The translations under genes and the position numbers were made by a program. From Spirochaetaceae bacterium (GTDB taxonomy: Bacteria; Spirochaetota; Spirochaetia; Treponematales; Breznakiellaceae): a DNA stretch of 29,497 bases. The stretch is from contig JAIRMP010000010.1 of assembly GCA_031258615.1 (NCBI GenBank), positions 1 to 29,497 of the forward strand, given 5' to 3'. A model generated the notes under the pieces. That model ran no database searches and had not been told where the DNA came from. It worked only from the letters and a program-made list of their open reading frames with translations. Below, piece by piece: positions 14,577-22,446 of this stretch; within the stretch, counting starts at the first letter, position 1; the number at the start of each line of letters is the position of its first letter.

Positions 14577-14975
14577 ATGAGTGTTTCTGACCCGGTAGCC
14601 GATATGCTGACCAAACTCCGCAATGCCGGAATGGCCAAGCATGAAAAAGTTGATATTTCAACCTCAAGGCTAAAACTTGAAATAGTCAAGATTCTAAAGA
14701 CAGAAGGTTATATACGGAATTTCAAGAAAGTCGCGCAGGGCGGCGTGAGTGTTATCCGTGTGTTTTTAAAACATGACGAGGAGACGGGACCGGTTATTCA
14801 CGGTATAAAGAAGGTGTCCAAGCCGGGCCGCCGTGTCTATGCCGGATACAAGAGTATGCCGCGTGTTTTTAATGGTTTTGGTACGCTGATAGTTTCAACA
14901 TCAAGCGGTGTTACCACAGGGAAGAAAGCCGCCGAGAAAAAGGTCGGAGGCGAAGTAATCTGTATGGTTTGGTAG
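14577..14975 (+). CDS. rpsH: 30S ribosomal protein S8
   Basis: Central-domain 16S rRNA binder; in E. coli it represses the spc operon by binding mRNA near rplE. The 132 residues are typical, from SVSDPVADMLTKLRNA to the conserved C-terminal GGEVICMVW. A GGAGGAGAG Shine-Dalgarno precedes the ATG. rplF starts 7 bp later. Confidence 0.98.
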   Translation: MSVSDPVADMLTKLRNAGMAKHEKVDISTSRLKLEIVKILKTEGYIRNFKKVAQGGVSVIRVFLKHDEETGPVIHGIKKVSKPGRRVYAGYKSMPRVFNGFGTLIVSTSSGVTTGKKAAEKKVGGEVICMVW

Positions 14976-14982
14976 GGGTTAT

Positions 14983-15522
14983 ATGTCGCGTATTGGAAAG
15001 ATACCGGTCAGAGTTCCGGGGGGGGTTAAAGTTTCGTTTAATAACGGTACAATAACTGTAGAAGGTCCCAAGGGTAAGCTTACGCAGGTTTATCACGATG
15101 TTATAAACTTTGAAAGCAAAGACGGTGAGATTATTGTTACAAGGATAAACGATAAAAAGCAGACAAAGGCCTTTCACGGATTGTACCGGAATCTGCTTAA
15201 TAATATGGTTATCGGTGTATCGTCAGGGTTTACACGTGTATTGATAATTAACGGTGTTGGTTACAGGGCGGAAGTCCAGGGTAAACTTCTTGTTATGAAC
15301 CTTGGTTTTTCAAACGAGGTGTATGTGGGAATACCGGAAGGCATTGCGTTGAAGGTAGAAGCTAACGGACGGCTCGAAATAAGCGGAATCGACAAACATC
15401 AGGTCGGTGAGTTCGCATCGCAGGTACGGAAACTTCGCCCTCCTGAGCCTTACAAGGGTAAGGGTATCCGGTATGAAAATGAGCATATCAGGCGTAAAGT
15501 CGGTAAATCCGGCGTTAAATAG
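14983..15522 (+). CDS. rplF: 50S ribosomal protein L6
   Basis: Lies near the sarcin-ricin loop and GTPase centre. The 179 residues comprise two similar alpha/beta domains; the C-terminal one has the signature PEPYKGKGIRYENEHIRRK. MSRIGKIPV is the normal start. Spacing to rpsH is 7 bp and to rplR 13 bp. Confidence 0.98.
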   Translation: MSRIGKIPVRVPGGVKVSFNNGTITVEGPKGKLTQVYHDVINFESKDGEIIVTRINDKKQTKAFHGLYRNLLNNMVIGVSSGFTRVLIINGVGYRAEVQGKLLVMNLGFSNEVYVGIPEGIALKVEANGRLEISGIDKHQVGEFASQVRKLRPPEPYKGKGIRYENEHIRRKVGKSGVK

Positions 15523-15535
15523 GAATTGTTGAGCT

Positions 15536-15898
15536 ATGTTACGAAAAATGTTGGAAAAAGACAGGAAGCGTTTGAGCCGGAAGATACATATACGGAAAAC
15601 CATTTCCGGTACGGCTGAAAAACCCCGGATGACGGTAACGAGGAGCAATAAAAATCTGTCTGTACAGGTGATTGACGATATAAAGGGAAATACGCTTGCA
15701 TCAGCCTCGACTCTGGAAAAGGAACTAAAAGGGATAAAACCTACGGTGGCCGGAGGCGCTCAACTGGGTGAGATTATGGGAAAGCGTCTTTCGGAAAAAG
15801 ATATAAAGACAGTTGTTTTTGACAGAAACGGCTATCTGTATCACGGTATCGTCAAGGCGATCGCGGACGGCGCCCGGAAAATGGGAGTTCAATTTTAA
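15536..15898 (+). CDS. rplR: 50S ribosomal protein L18
   Basis: 5S rRNA-binding protein that works with L5 in the central protuberance. The 120 residues are typical, with a basic N-terminus (RKRLSRKIHIRKTISG), KPRMTVTRSNKNLSVQVIDD, and the C-terminal VFDRNGYLYHGIVKAIADGAR. A 70-bp gap with a perfect 16-bp palindrome (15917-15932, GCGGTTTTAAAACCGC) separates it from rpsE. Confidence 0.97.
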   Translation: MLRKMLEKDRKRLSRKIHIRKTISGTAEKPRMTVTRSNKNLSVQVIDDIKGNTLASASTLEKELKGIKPTVAGGAQLGEIMGKRLSEKDIKTVVFDRNGYLYHGIVKAIADGARKMGVQF

Positions 15899-15968
15899 TT
15901 GGCGGCTTTTCAAAACGCGGTTTTAAAACCGCTGTCTAAAGTTTTTGGAAAAATTTGTTGAGGGCGGA

Positions 15969-16496
15969 ATGGAATATTCAAGGGATAGGGATCGCGACAG
16001 GAATTCTCAGGACAGAGAAAAAGAATTCGTAGAAAAACTGGTTAAACTGAACAGAACCGCTAAAGTCGTGAAGGGCGGGCGCCGGTTTTCTTTTTCGGCA
16101 TTGACTGTTGTCGGCGATCGCAAAGGCAATGTGGGATACGGCTTCGGTAAGGCCAACGATGTTTCCGAGGCGATTCGTAAGAGTATGGATAAGGCGAAAC
16201 GGAATATGATACGCTTGCCGGTTAAGCACGGTACGATACCGCACGAGATTCAGGGGACGTTTAAGTCGTCTGTCGTGCTTCTAAAACCGGCCTGTTCCGG
16301 TACGGGTATCATTGCCGGCGGTCCGGTACGCGCGATCATGGAAGCGGGCGGCGTTACCGATGTGCTTTCCAAGTCGATTGGCGCTTCCAGCCAGTACAAT
16401 GTCGTCAAGGCGACATTTGAATGTATTAAACAGATGATGGATGCGCGGCTTATCGCAAAGAACCGGGGCAAGCCGCTCAGGGGGTTTTGGGGGTAA
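15969..16496 (+). CDS. rpsE: 30S ribosomal protein S5
   Basis: Fidelity protein near the decoding site. The 175 residues have an Asp/Arg-rich N-terminal tail (MEYSRDRDRDRN), then the RNA-binding domain with GNVGYGFGKANDVSEAIRK and the C-terminal domain with GTGIIAGGPVRAIMEAGG. The ATG at 15969 with GAGGGCGG upstream was preferred to a TTG at 15945. rpmD begins 2 bp later. Confidence 0.96.
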   Translation: MEYSRDRDRDRNSQDREKEFVEKLVKLNRTAKVVKGGRRFSFSALTVVGDRKGNVGYGFGKANDVSEAIRKSMDKAKRNMIRLPVKHGTIPHEIQGTFKSSVVLLKPACSGTGIIAGGPVRAIMEAGGVTDVLSKSIGASSQYNVVKATFECIKQMMDARLIAKNRGKPLRGFWG

Positions 16497-16498
16497 CG

Positions 16499-16696
16499 AT
16501 GGCGGATGTTTTAAGCGGTAAGATAAGGGTTCGTCTTGTGCGCAGCACCATAGGCGTACTTCCCAGACAGAGGGCAACCATTCGTTCTTTGGGTTTGCGG
16601 AAAATCGGTTCGGTTGTCGAACATGAAGCTGACGGCGCAATCCTGGGAATGGTTAAGAAGGTTTCTCACCTTGTAAAAGTGGAGAAAATAGACTGA
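16499..16696 (+). CDS. rpmD: 50S ribosomal protein L30
   Basis: Small solvent-side 50S protein, absent from some bacteria but present here. The 65 residues contain the family core KIRVRLVRSTIGVLPRQRATIRSLGLRKI. The ATG at 16499 follows the rpsE stop and matches the family start better than a start at 16487. The stop overlaps the rplO ATG by one base. Confidence 0.95.
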   Translation: MADVLSGKIRVRLVRSTIGVLPRQRATIRSLGLRKIGSVVEHEADGAILGMVKKVSHLVKVEKID

Positions 16697-17178
16697 TGCA
16701 GGATTTTAATTTACACGCGCCGCGAGGCGCGAATAAGCAAAAACGGATAGTCGGGCGCGGCCAGGGTTCAGGGCGCGGTACTACGGCGGGTAAAGGAAAC
16801 AAGGGTCAGCAATCCCGTTCAGGCGGCAAGACCTATCTTGGTTTCGAAGGCGGTCAGATGCCTCTGTACCGCCGCCTTGCCCACCGTGGTTTTTCAAACT
16901 TTCCGTTCAAAACGGTTTATCAGGTGATAAATGTTTGCGACATCGAAAGGCATTTTGAAGACGGCGCAACGGTGGATGTTGCTTCCCTTAAATCGGCGGG
17001 GCTTGTTAAAGGCAGGAAGCCCCTTGTAAAAATTTTAGGCGATGGGACACTTACCAAAAGGATAAACTGTAAGATTCTGGCTCTTTCCGCTTCCGCGAAA
17101 GAAAAAATTGTTAATGCGGGCGGTACGGTGAATGGTGTTGCCGAATCGTCTGAGTCGGCTCCGGCAGAAACAGAATAA
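16696..17178 (+). CDS. rplO: 50S ribosomal protein L15
   Basis: Late 50S assembly protein. The 160 residues show the Gly/Arg-rich N-terminal arm (RIVGRGQGSGRGTTAGKGNKG) and GFEGGQMPLYRRLAHRGF. The C-terminus ends in an acidic Ser/Glu-rich tail (SSESAPAETE) a little beyond the usual end. It overlaps rpmD by one base; secY follows after 9 bp. Confidence 0.97.
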   Translation: MQDFNLHAPRGANKQKRIVGRGQGSGRGTTAGKGNKGQQSRSGGKTYLGFEGGQMPLYRRLAHRGFSNFPFKTVYQVINVCDIERHFEDGATVDVASLKSAGLVKGRKPLVKILGDGTLTKRINCKILALSASAKEKIVNAGGTVNGVAESSESAPAETE

Positions 17179-17187
17179 GGAAATTTG

Positions 17188-18516
17188 ATGGCTAACCCTT
17201 TAGTTGGTATTTTCAGGATAAAAGAGCTTCGTGAACGTATATTTTTTACGGTGGTGATGCTCATCGTATTCCGCCTGGGTGCCGTTATTCCGGTTCCCGG
17301 TATCAATGTCCGCGAGCTTAACGCATACTTTTTGTCACAACAGAATTCAGGAAACGCGATTGTGGATTACCTTGATTTCTTTGCGGGCGGCGCTTTCTCA
17401 AACTTTTCCGTGTTCATGCTCGGCATTATGCCGTACATCTCCATGTCCATCATCATGCAGCTTTTACTGATAGTGTTTCCAAGTCTTAAAAAGTTATCGC
17501 AGGAAGAGGGCGGCAGGAAAAAGATACAGGCTTATCAACGTTATGGGACGGTTATTGTCTGTCTTATCCAGTCGTATGCCGTTACACAGTACGCCCAGAT
17601 AATATCGCGGAGTGTTGAGAATCTCCTAACTATGAATCTATTGCCGTTTACGCTACTCGCGATGCTTTCCGTTACCGCGGGGACGTTGCTTCTAATGTGG
17701 ATGGGAGAACAGATAACCAAACGCGGCATCGGAAACGGCATATCGCTGCTGATATTTGCCGGTATAGTTGCGCGGCTGCCTGACGCGGTTTGGGAGTTGA
17801 TAGGCCGTGTCATACGCGGTGAACTTAACCCTGTGTTCGTGCTGGTTGTACTCTTCATGTTTGTTGCCGTTATAGCGCTTGTTGTGTTTGAACAGCAGGG
17901 ACAGCGGAAGATAACGGTGCATTACGCGAAGCGGGTCGTAGGCAGAAAGATGTACGGCGCTCAGAATACATACATCCCGTTCAAAATAAATCCATCGGGA
18001 GTAATACCTGTCATCTTTGCATCTTCGATTCTGACGTTTCCGCTCCAGATAGCTTCTACGGTAGGCGGGAATGTCCCCTGGCTTGCGGCGATCTCACGGG
18101 CGCTTACACCGCGCGGCGTGTTGTATAACGTTTTATATGTTTTACTTATAGTCTTTTTTGCTTATTTTTATACACAGGTCACGTTGAATCCTATAGAGAT
18201 CGCGAAAAATATACGTGAGAACGGGGGATCTATACCTGGAATAAGAACGGAAAAGATAGAGGAGTACCTTACAAAGATACTGAACAGAATAGTTCTGCCG
18301 GGATCTTTGTACCTGGCTCTGATAGCGGTGATCCCGACTATAATTCAGGTACTGTTCAACTTCCCGTCATCGATTTCGTACCTGATGGGAGGTACATCGC
18401 TGTTGATTTTGGTTGGAGTTGACCTGGACACGATGAGTCAGATTGAAGCTATGTTAAAGATGCATCACCATGACGGTTTAACCAAACATGGGCGTTTGCG
18501 CGGAAGAAACCTGTAA
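17188..18516 (+). CDS. secY: Protein translocase channel subunit SecY
   Basis: Main pore subunit of the SecYEG translocon in the inner membrane. The 442-residue protein has about ten hydrophobic segments, beginning near residue 18 (IFFTVVMLIVFRLG), with the family stretches GINVRELNAYF, EGGRKKIQAYQRYGT, GIGNGISLLIF and the cytosolic loop QQGQRKITVHYAKR. YFYTQVTLNPIEIAKNIRENGG is the conserved C5 region. The ATG at 17188 has TAAGG upstream; a TTG one codon earlier was rejected. adk, map and infA, which usually follow, are missing; rpmJ starts 9 bp later. Confidence 0.98.
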   Translation: MANPLVGIFRIKELRERIFFTVVMLIVFRLGAVIPVPGINVRELNAYFLSQQNSGNAIVDYLDFFAGGAFSNFSVFMLGIMPYISMSIIMQLLLIVFPSLKKLSQEEGGRKKIQAYQRYGTVIVCLIQSYAVTQYAQIISRSVENLLTMNLLPFTLLAMLSVTAGTLLLMWMGEQITKRGIGNGISLLIFAGIVARLPDAVWELIGRVIRGELNPVFVLVVLFMFVAVIALVVFEQQGQRKITVHYAKRVVGRKMYGAQNTYIPFKINPSGVIPVIFASSILTFPLQIASTVGGNVPWLAAISRALTPRGVLYNVLYVLLIVFFAYFYTQVTLNPIEIAKNIRENGGSIPGIRTEKIEEYLTKILNRIVLPGSLYLALIAVIPTIIQVLFNFPSSISYLMGGTSLLILVGVDLDTMSQIEAMLKMHHHDGLTKHGRLRGRNL

Positions 18517-18525
18517 GGGGGAAAA

Positions 18526-18639
18526 ATGAAAGTTCGGACAAGTGTAAAACCTATCTGTGATAAATGTAAAGTGATAAAGCGGAATGGTATAATCCGTATC
18601 ATCTGCCAAAATCCAAAGCATAAGCAGAGACAGGGGTAG
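18526..18639 (+). CDS. rpmJ: 50S ribosomal protein L36, zinc-type
   Basis: The smallest ribosomal protein, binding 23S rRNA near the sarcin-ricin region. The 37 residues (MKVRTSVKPIC at the start, NPKHKQRQG at the end) carry C11, C14, C27 and H32, the zinc-ribbon set. AGGGGGAAAA precedes the ATG. Located between secY and rpsM, its standard place when infA is lost from the cluster. Confidence 0.97.
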   Translation: MKVRTSVKPICDKCKVIKRNGIIRIICQNPKHKQRQG

Positions 18640-18647
18640 GGGGAATA

Positions 18648-19013
18648 ATGGCTCGTATTGCGGGAGTTGACTTACCCAACAAACATGTTGATATTGCTCT
18701 GACCTATATATTTGGTATAGGCAGATCGAGTGCGGAGCAGATTTGTGAAAAGGCAAAGATAGACGCTAAACGTTTGATAAACGATCTTTCCGCCGAGGAG
18801 TTGAACGAATTACGCCGTTTGATTGAAAATGACTACAAGGTGGAAGGCAGACTCCGGACGGAGGTCGCGTTAAACATCAAGCGGCTTATGGATATAGGCT
18901 GTTACCGTGGGCTTAGGCACAGAAAAGGCCTGCCGCTTCGCGGGCAGAGGACGCGTACTAACGCGCGTACCCGTAAAGGCAAGAAGAAGACGGTTGCGGG
19001 TAAAAAGAAATAA
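18648..19013 (+). CDS. rpsM: 30S ribosomal protein S13
   Basis: Head protein at bridges B1a/B1b that touches the P-site tRNA. The 121 residues run from MARIAGVDLPNKH through YIFGIGRSSAEQI to the basic tail RGQRTRTNARTRKGKKK. Begins the alpha-operon gene set. A 72-bp gap separates it from rpsK. Confidence 0.98.
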   Translation: MARIAGVDLPNKHVDIALTYIFGIGRSSAEQICEKAKIDAKRLINDLSAEELNELRRLIENDYKVEGRLRTEVALNIKRLMDIGCYRGLRHRKGLPLRGQRTRTNARTRKGKKKTVAGKKK

Positions 19014-19050
19014 ATATGCGGTTAGAATTTCTGAATTTTATGCCGTCAAA

Positions 19051-19096
19051 TATAATTGCAGGAGGAAGGATGAGCGGAGGACAGTGTGGCTGCTAA
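19051..19096 (+). promoter_or_regulatory. -10 box and upstream mini-ORF before rpsK
   Basis: TATAAT at 19051-19056 is a perfect -10 box without a clear -35. After it, GGAGGAAGG (19061-19069) precedes ATG 19070 and a frame of eight codons (MSGGQCGC) ending with TAA at 19094-19096. The rpsK GTG at 19086 has its own GGAGG (19076-19080) inside this frame and overlaps it by 11 bases. The arrangement resembles the double start before tuf. Regulation or reinitiation is inferred only. Confidence 0.45.
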
Positions 19097-19469
19097 CGTA
19101 AAAAAGAAAAAAGAGAAAAAGTCGGTATATGAAGGTAATGTTTATATACAGGCAACTTTTAACAATACTATCGTAACCATCACCGATTTGATGGGAAACG
19201 CCATTTCCTGGGCGAGTTCCGGCGGTCTTGGTTTTAGGGGAGCAAAAAAGTCTACGCCGTTTGCGGCGCAGACCGTTACAGAGACAGCCGCTCAAAAGGC
19301 TATTCAGTCGGGCCTGCGGGAAGTTCACGTGTATGTGAAAGGGCCCGGTATGGGTAGGGAATCTGCTATACGTCAGCTTGGCGCGCTTGGGATGAAGGTT
19401 AAATCAATTAACGATGTAACGCCGATTCCGCACAATGGCTGTAGGCCGCGCAAAACACGGCGTATATAA
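19086..19469 (+). CDS. rpsK: 30S ribosomal protein S11
   Basis: Platform protein near the Shine-Dalgarno helix and the E site. The 127 residues have a Lys-rich N-terminus, ATFNNTIVTITDLMGNAISWASSGG and the invariant C-terminus HNGCRPRKTRRI. The GTG at 19086 is well spaced from GGAGG (19076-19080). rpsD follows after 12 bp. Confidence 0.97.
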   Translation: MAANVKKKKEKKSVYEGNVYIQATFNNTIVTITDLMGNAISWASSGGLGFRGAKKSTPFAAQTVTETAAQKAIQSGLREVHVYVKGPGMGRESAIRQLGALGMKVKSINDVTPIPHNGCRPRKTRRI

Positions 19470-19481
19470 ACGAGGAAAATC

Positions 19482-20117
19482 ATGGCAAGGTATACCGGTC
19501 CGGTTTGCAGAATGTGCCGGACAGAACAAAAGAAATTGATGCTTAAGGGTGAACGATGCAAAAGTGATAAATGTCCCATCAGCAAGAAACGCGCGGCGCC
19601 GGGAAAGGATCCCAGGGGGAGGCCGTCCAAGCGCTCGGATTACGCCATTCAACTGCGTGAAAAACAAAAACTTAAAAGAGTTTATGGGATGTTGGAAAAA
19701 CAGTTTCGCCTGTTTTTTGAGCGCGCGCAGCGTATGCCCGGTATTACCGGTGAAAATCTTTTTTTACTTTTGGAACGCCGCCTGGATAATATTGTTTATC
19801 GTTTGCGTTTTGCATCAAGCCGGAATGCGGCGCGTCAAATTGTTTTGCACGGTCATGTCTTAGTGAATGGAAAATGTGTAAATATCCCTTCCTATCTTGT
19901 TAAAGCGGAGGATTCTATCGAGATAAAAGAATCGAGCAGGAATTTTGCGCTTATTAAAGAGGCGTTAAAGGAATATGGAAAATCGGGCGTCATGCCCTGG
20001 TTGCAATTGGATCCCGACGCCCTTAAAGGAAAACTGCTGGCTTTCCCGAGAAGAAGTGATATAACGGATCTTTCAGACATCAAAGAACAGATGATCGTAG
20101 AATACTATTCGAAGTAA
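19482..20117 (+). CDS. rpsD: 30S ribosomal protein S4, zinc-type
   Basis: Primary 16S rRNA binder of the 30S body; in E. coli it represses the alpha operon through the rpsM leader. The 211 residues include C9, C12, C26 and C31, the zinc-binding N-terminal set, and an S4 RNA-binding domain (LERRLDNIVYRLRFASSRNAARQ, then HGHVLVNGKCVNIPSYLV). Ends MIVEYYSK, normal. AGGAAAATC precedes the ATG; rpoA starts 9 bp later. Confidence 0.97.
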   Translation: MARYTGPVCRMCRTEQKKLMLKGERCKSDKCPISKKRAAPGKDPRGRPSKRSDYAIQLREKQKLKRVYGMLEKQFRLFFERAQRMPGITGENLFLLLERRLDNIVYRLRFASSRNAARQIVLHGHVLVNGKCVNIPSYLVKAEDSIEIKESSRNFALIKEALKEYGKSGVMPWLQLDPDALKGKLLAFPRRSDITDLSDIKEQMIVEYYSK

Positions 20118-20126
20118 GGAGTCTTC

Positions 20127-21179
20127 ATGGCCCGTAGAAATTTGCTTAAGGGTTTCAAAAAACCGAAAGGTCGGACGTTTGAAATCGCTGAGTTAAAAAA
20201 AGATTATGGAAAATTTATCGCTTCTCCTTTTGAACCAGGTTTTGGTACAACTATTGGCAATACTTTACGCAGGGTGCTTTTATCATCGATTCAGGGTTAT
20301 GCGGTTACGGCAGTTCGAATCGTTTCGTACAATGCCGAAGGAACGCCGCATAATATATCCAGCGAATTTGAACTGATGCCAAATGTCGTTGAAGATACCC
20401 TGGAAGTGTTGAACAACCTTAAACAGGTATGTTTTAAGATGCCCGATAATAGGGAACAGGATACCGTCACATTTGAATGGTCGGGGAAGCATTTTATTAA
20501 GAGTGAACATTTTGCGAAAACCGGATCGCTTGAAGTTTTGAATCCGGGATTTCATGTTATGACTCTTACGGACGATGCCCATATCGAGATGGAATTACAG
20601 ATAGAGCTGGGGCGTGGTTATACACCTTCCGAACAAAACGCGCAGCATATCGAAATTATAGGTACTATACCTATGGATTCGATTTTTTCGCCGGTAAAAA
20701 GGGTTAAGTACAGCGTAGAACCGGTCAGGGTAGGGCAGCGTAACGATTACGATAAACTTATCCTTGAAATATGGACGGACGGAACGATTGGACCGGAGGA
20801 TGCCCTGATAGAATCTGCCAAGATCGCAAGAGAACATTTTTCACTGTTTGTCAATATTGATGAGACATCGTTTGGTGAAGATGAAGAATCGGATGAAGGT
20901 GACGAACGTGTCCGGCAGCTTATGAGCACTCCCGTTGAAGAACTTGAATTGTCTATCCGTTCATCAAACTGCCTGAAGATCGCCAATATAAAAACGATTG
21001 GTGAACTGGTGCGAAAGACGGAAGATGATATAAATCAAACCCGTAACTTTGGCAAAAAGTCGTTGCAGGAGATAAAAGAAAAATTGCAGGAATGGGGCTT
21101 AACGCTTGGTATAACAAGCACCAGTGAACTGAAAAACGCGTTAAAAGGTACAAAAAGGGATAACGACAATGAAGCATAA
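20127..21179 (+). CDS. rpoA: RNA polymerase alpha subunit
   Basis: Dimerises to start RNA polymerase assembly and contacts upstream promoter DNA and activators. The 350 residues have an N-terminal domain with PFEPGFGTTIGNTLRRVLLSS-type sequence (about 30-60), a flexible acidic linker (DEESDEGDE, about 253-262) and a C-terminal domain with LSIRSSNCLKIANIKTIGELV and RNFGKKSLQEIKEKL, the UP-element-binding helices. The length is slightly above the usual 315-345. The stop overlaps rplQ by 11 bp, indicating tight coupling. Confidence 0.98.
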   Translation: MARRNLLKGFKKPKGRTFEIAELKKDYGKFIASPFEPGFGTTIGNTLRRVLLSSIQGYAVTAVRIVSYNAEGTPHNISSEFELMPNVVEDTLEVLNNLKQVCFKMPDNREQDTVTFEWSGKHFIKSEHFAKTGSLEVLNPGFHVMTLTDDAHIEMELQIELGRGYTPSEQNAQHIEIIGTIPMDSIFSPVKRVKYSVEPVRVGQRNDYDKLILEIWTDGTIGPEDALIESAKIAREHFSLFVNIDETSFGEDEESDEGDERVRQLMSTPVEELELSIRSSNCLKIANIKTIGELVRKTEDDINQTRNFGKKSLQEIKEKLQEWGLTLGITSTSELKNALKGTKRDNDNEA

Positions 21180-21600
21180 ACGAGGTTTTAACCCGCTTGA
21201 AAGGATGGCGGCGCACCGTAAGGCTATGGTGCGTAATATGATGACGTCCCTGTTTAACAAAGAACGAATAAAAACAACAAAGGCGAAGGCGCTCGAAGTA
21301 AGACGCTTTGCCGAAAAGTTAATTACCCGCGCAAAGGTGGATTCCGTTCATAACAGACGTATAGTTTCCGGCCGTCTTTATAATGAGGGTGTTGTAGCAA
21401 AGTTGTTTACCGACATAGGCCCGCGTATGAAAGACAGAAACGGCGGCTATACAAGAATTATCAAGCTGGGACAGCGTTACGGCGATGCGGCTGAAATTGT
21501 GATTTTGGAACTGGTTGATTATAAGCTGGAAAGCGAAAAGAAAAAGACTGAAGCGGAGGCAAAGAAAAAGAAGGGAGAAAAAAATGTCCAAAGCGCGTAG
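21169..21600 (+). CDS. rplQ: 50S ribosomal protein L17
   Basis: Exit-tunnel-side protein of the 50S subunit. The conserved core (MKHKRGFNPLERMAAHRKAM to EIVILELVDY) takes about 118 residues; a further 25 residues form a Lys/Glu-rich charged tail, giving 143. It starts inside the end of rpoA and ends inside the next gene (overlap 17 bp). The tail codons contain the next gene's Shine-Dalgarno (AAGGGAG, about 21571-21577). Confidence 0.96.
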   Translation: MKHKRGFNPLERMAAHRKAMVRNMMTSLFNKERIKTTKAKALEVRRFAEKLITRAKVDSVHNRRIVSGRLYNEGVVAKLFTDIGPRMKDRNGGYTRIIKLGQRYGDAAEIVILELVDYKLESEKKKTEAEAKKKKGEKNVQSA

Positions 21601-21766
21601 AGGAAAAGGAATTAGGGAACTGTTCCACAATGGCCGCGGCGTATGCCCTGTATGCAATAGATCAAACGTAAAAATACTTTATGAACAGGATAAGGGCGAA
21701 GGAAAGATAAAAATATGTAAGACCTGTAGGGCCGCCATTAAGCACGGAAAGAAAAGCGTCCAGTAA
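21584..21766 (+). CDS. Small zinc-ribbon protein, unknown function
   Basis: A 60-residue basic protein with two CxxC knuckles, C21-C24 (CPVC) and C45-C48 (CKTC), 20 residues apart, so it should bind one zinc as a ribbon. The N-terminus (MSKARRGKGIREL) and C-terminus (KHGKKSVQ) are Lys/Arg-rich, which suggests RNA or ribosome binding (inference). The ATG at 21584 has AAGGGAG at proper distance; the longer frame from 21515 lies over the rplQ tail and is rejected. It overlaps rplQ by 17 bp and is the last gene before the operon terminator, so it should be made in step with ribosomal proteins. I do not recognise a named family. Confidence 0.85.
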   Translation: MSKARRGKGIRELFHNGRGVCPVCNRSNVKILYEQDKGEGKIKICKTCRAAIKHGKKSVQ

Positions 21767-21800
21767 GGCGCTGAAAAACGCTCCAAGCGTTTTCAGCGCC
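21767..21800 (+). terminator. Long hairpin closing the ribosomal operon
   Basis: GGCGCTGAAAAACGCT (21767-21782), loop CCA, AGCGTTTTCAGCGCC (21786-21800): 15 paired bases with one bulged A. It starts directly after the last stop codon. The sequence after it (TCCGGCATCC) is not T-rich, so termination may depend on Rho or the hairpin may mainly stabilise the 3' end. Confidence 0.75.
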
Positions 21801-21885
21801 TCCGGCATCCTGTTGTATTTGTAGATTTTGCAAAATTACAAAACGTAAGGTTTTGATTTCATTTGAATGAACATATAAAAATTTT

Positions 21886-22446
21886 ATGGATCAACAAGTA
21901 TCAGCGGAAAATTCATTTGCTAAATTAACAGAACTTGCCCTCGAATGTGGCTTTACCAACACATCTGCCGTTGATCCGTCCAAAATCAGAATATACAGGG
22001 AGGTACGGGACGCCTGTACGGAGGACAAATGTAAGTCCTACGGCAAAAACTGGGCCTGTCCGCCCGCCTGCGGAACGCTGGAAGACTGTGAGGACAGGGT
22101 ACGCGGGTATAAATCCGGTATCATCATGCAGACGACCGGCGTCTTGGCCGATGAATTCGATTGGGACGGTATGCTACGGATCGGCAGTGAACATTCCGGG
22201 CATATCGCGGCTTTTTACTGTACGGCCAGGCATCTACATCCATACTCGTTGCTTCTGGGCGCGGGCGCCTGTCGTATCTGCGAAACCTGTACCTATCCCT
22301 CCACGCCCTGCCGCTTCCCGCAAAAAATGACCTGCTCTATGGAAGCCTACGGAATGCTTGTAAGCGAGGTTTGTACCGTAAGCGGCATACCCTACCATTA
22401 CGGTAGTGGCACGCTGACCTATGTGGCCTGTTTTTTTATCACATGA
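21886..22446 (+). CDS. DUF2284-type cysteine-rich metal-binding protein
   Basis: 186 residues with 14 cysteines. The two blocks that define DUF2284 (PF10050, predicted metal-binding) are visible: CKSYGKNWACPPACGTLEDC (C49, C58, C62, C68) and GAGACRICETCTYPSTPCR (C129, C132, C135, C142), then SMEAYGMLV. It is probably a cytosolic iron-sulfur or zinc protein; no reaction is established for the family. No good ribosome-binding site precedes the ATG (AACATATAAAAATTTT), and TATAAA at 21874-21879 is very close, so translation may be leaderless or the start may be inaccurate. It overlaps the next gene by 4 bp (ATGA), a coupling that ties it to a lipid-kinase-like protein. Confidence 0.85.
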   Translation: MDQQVSAENSFAKLTELALECGFTNTSAVDPSKIRIYREVRDACTEDKCKSYGKNWACPPACGTLEDCEDRVRGYKSGIIMQTTGVLADEFDWDGMLRIGSEHSGHIAAFYCTARHLHPYSLLLGAGACRICETCTYPSTPCRFPQKMTCSMEAYGMLVSEVCTVSGIPYHYGSGTLTYVACFFIT

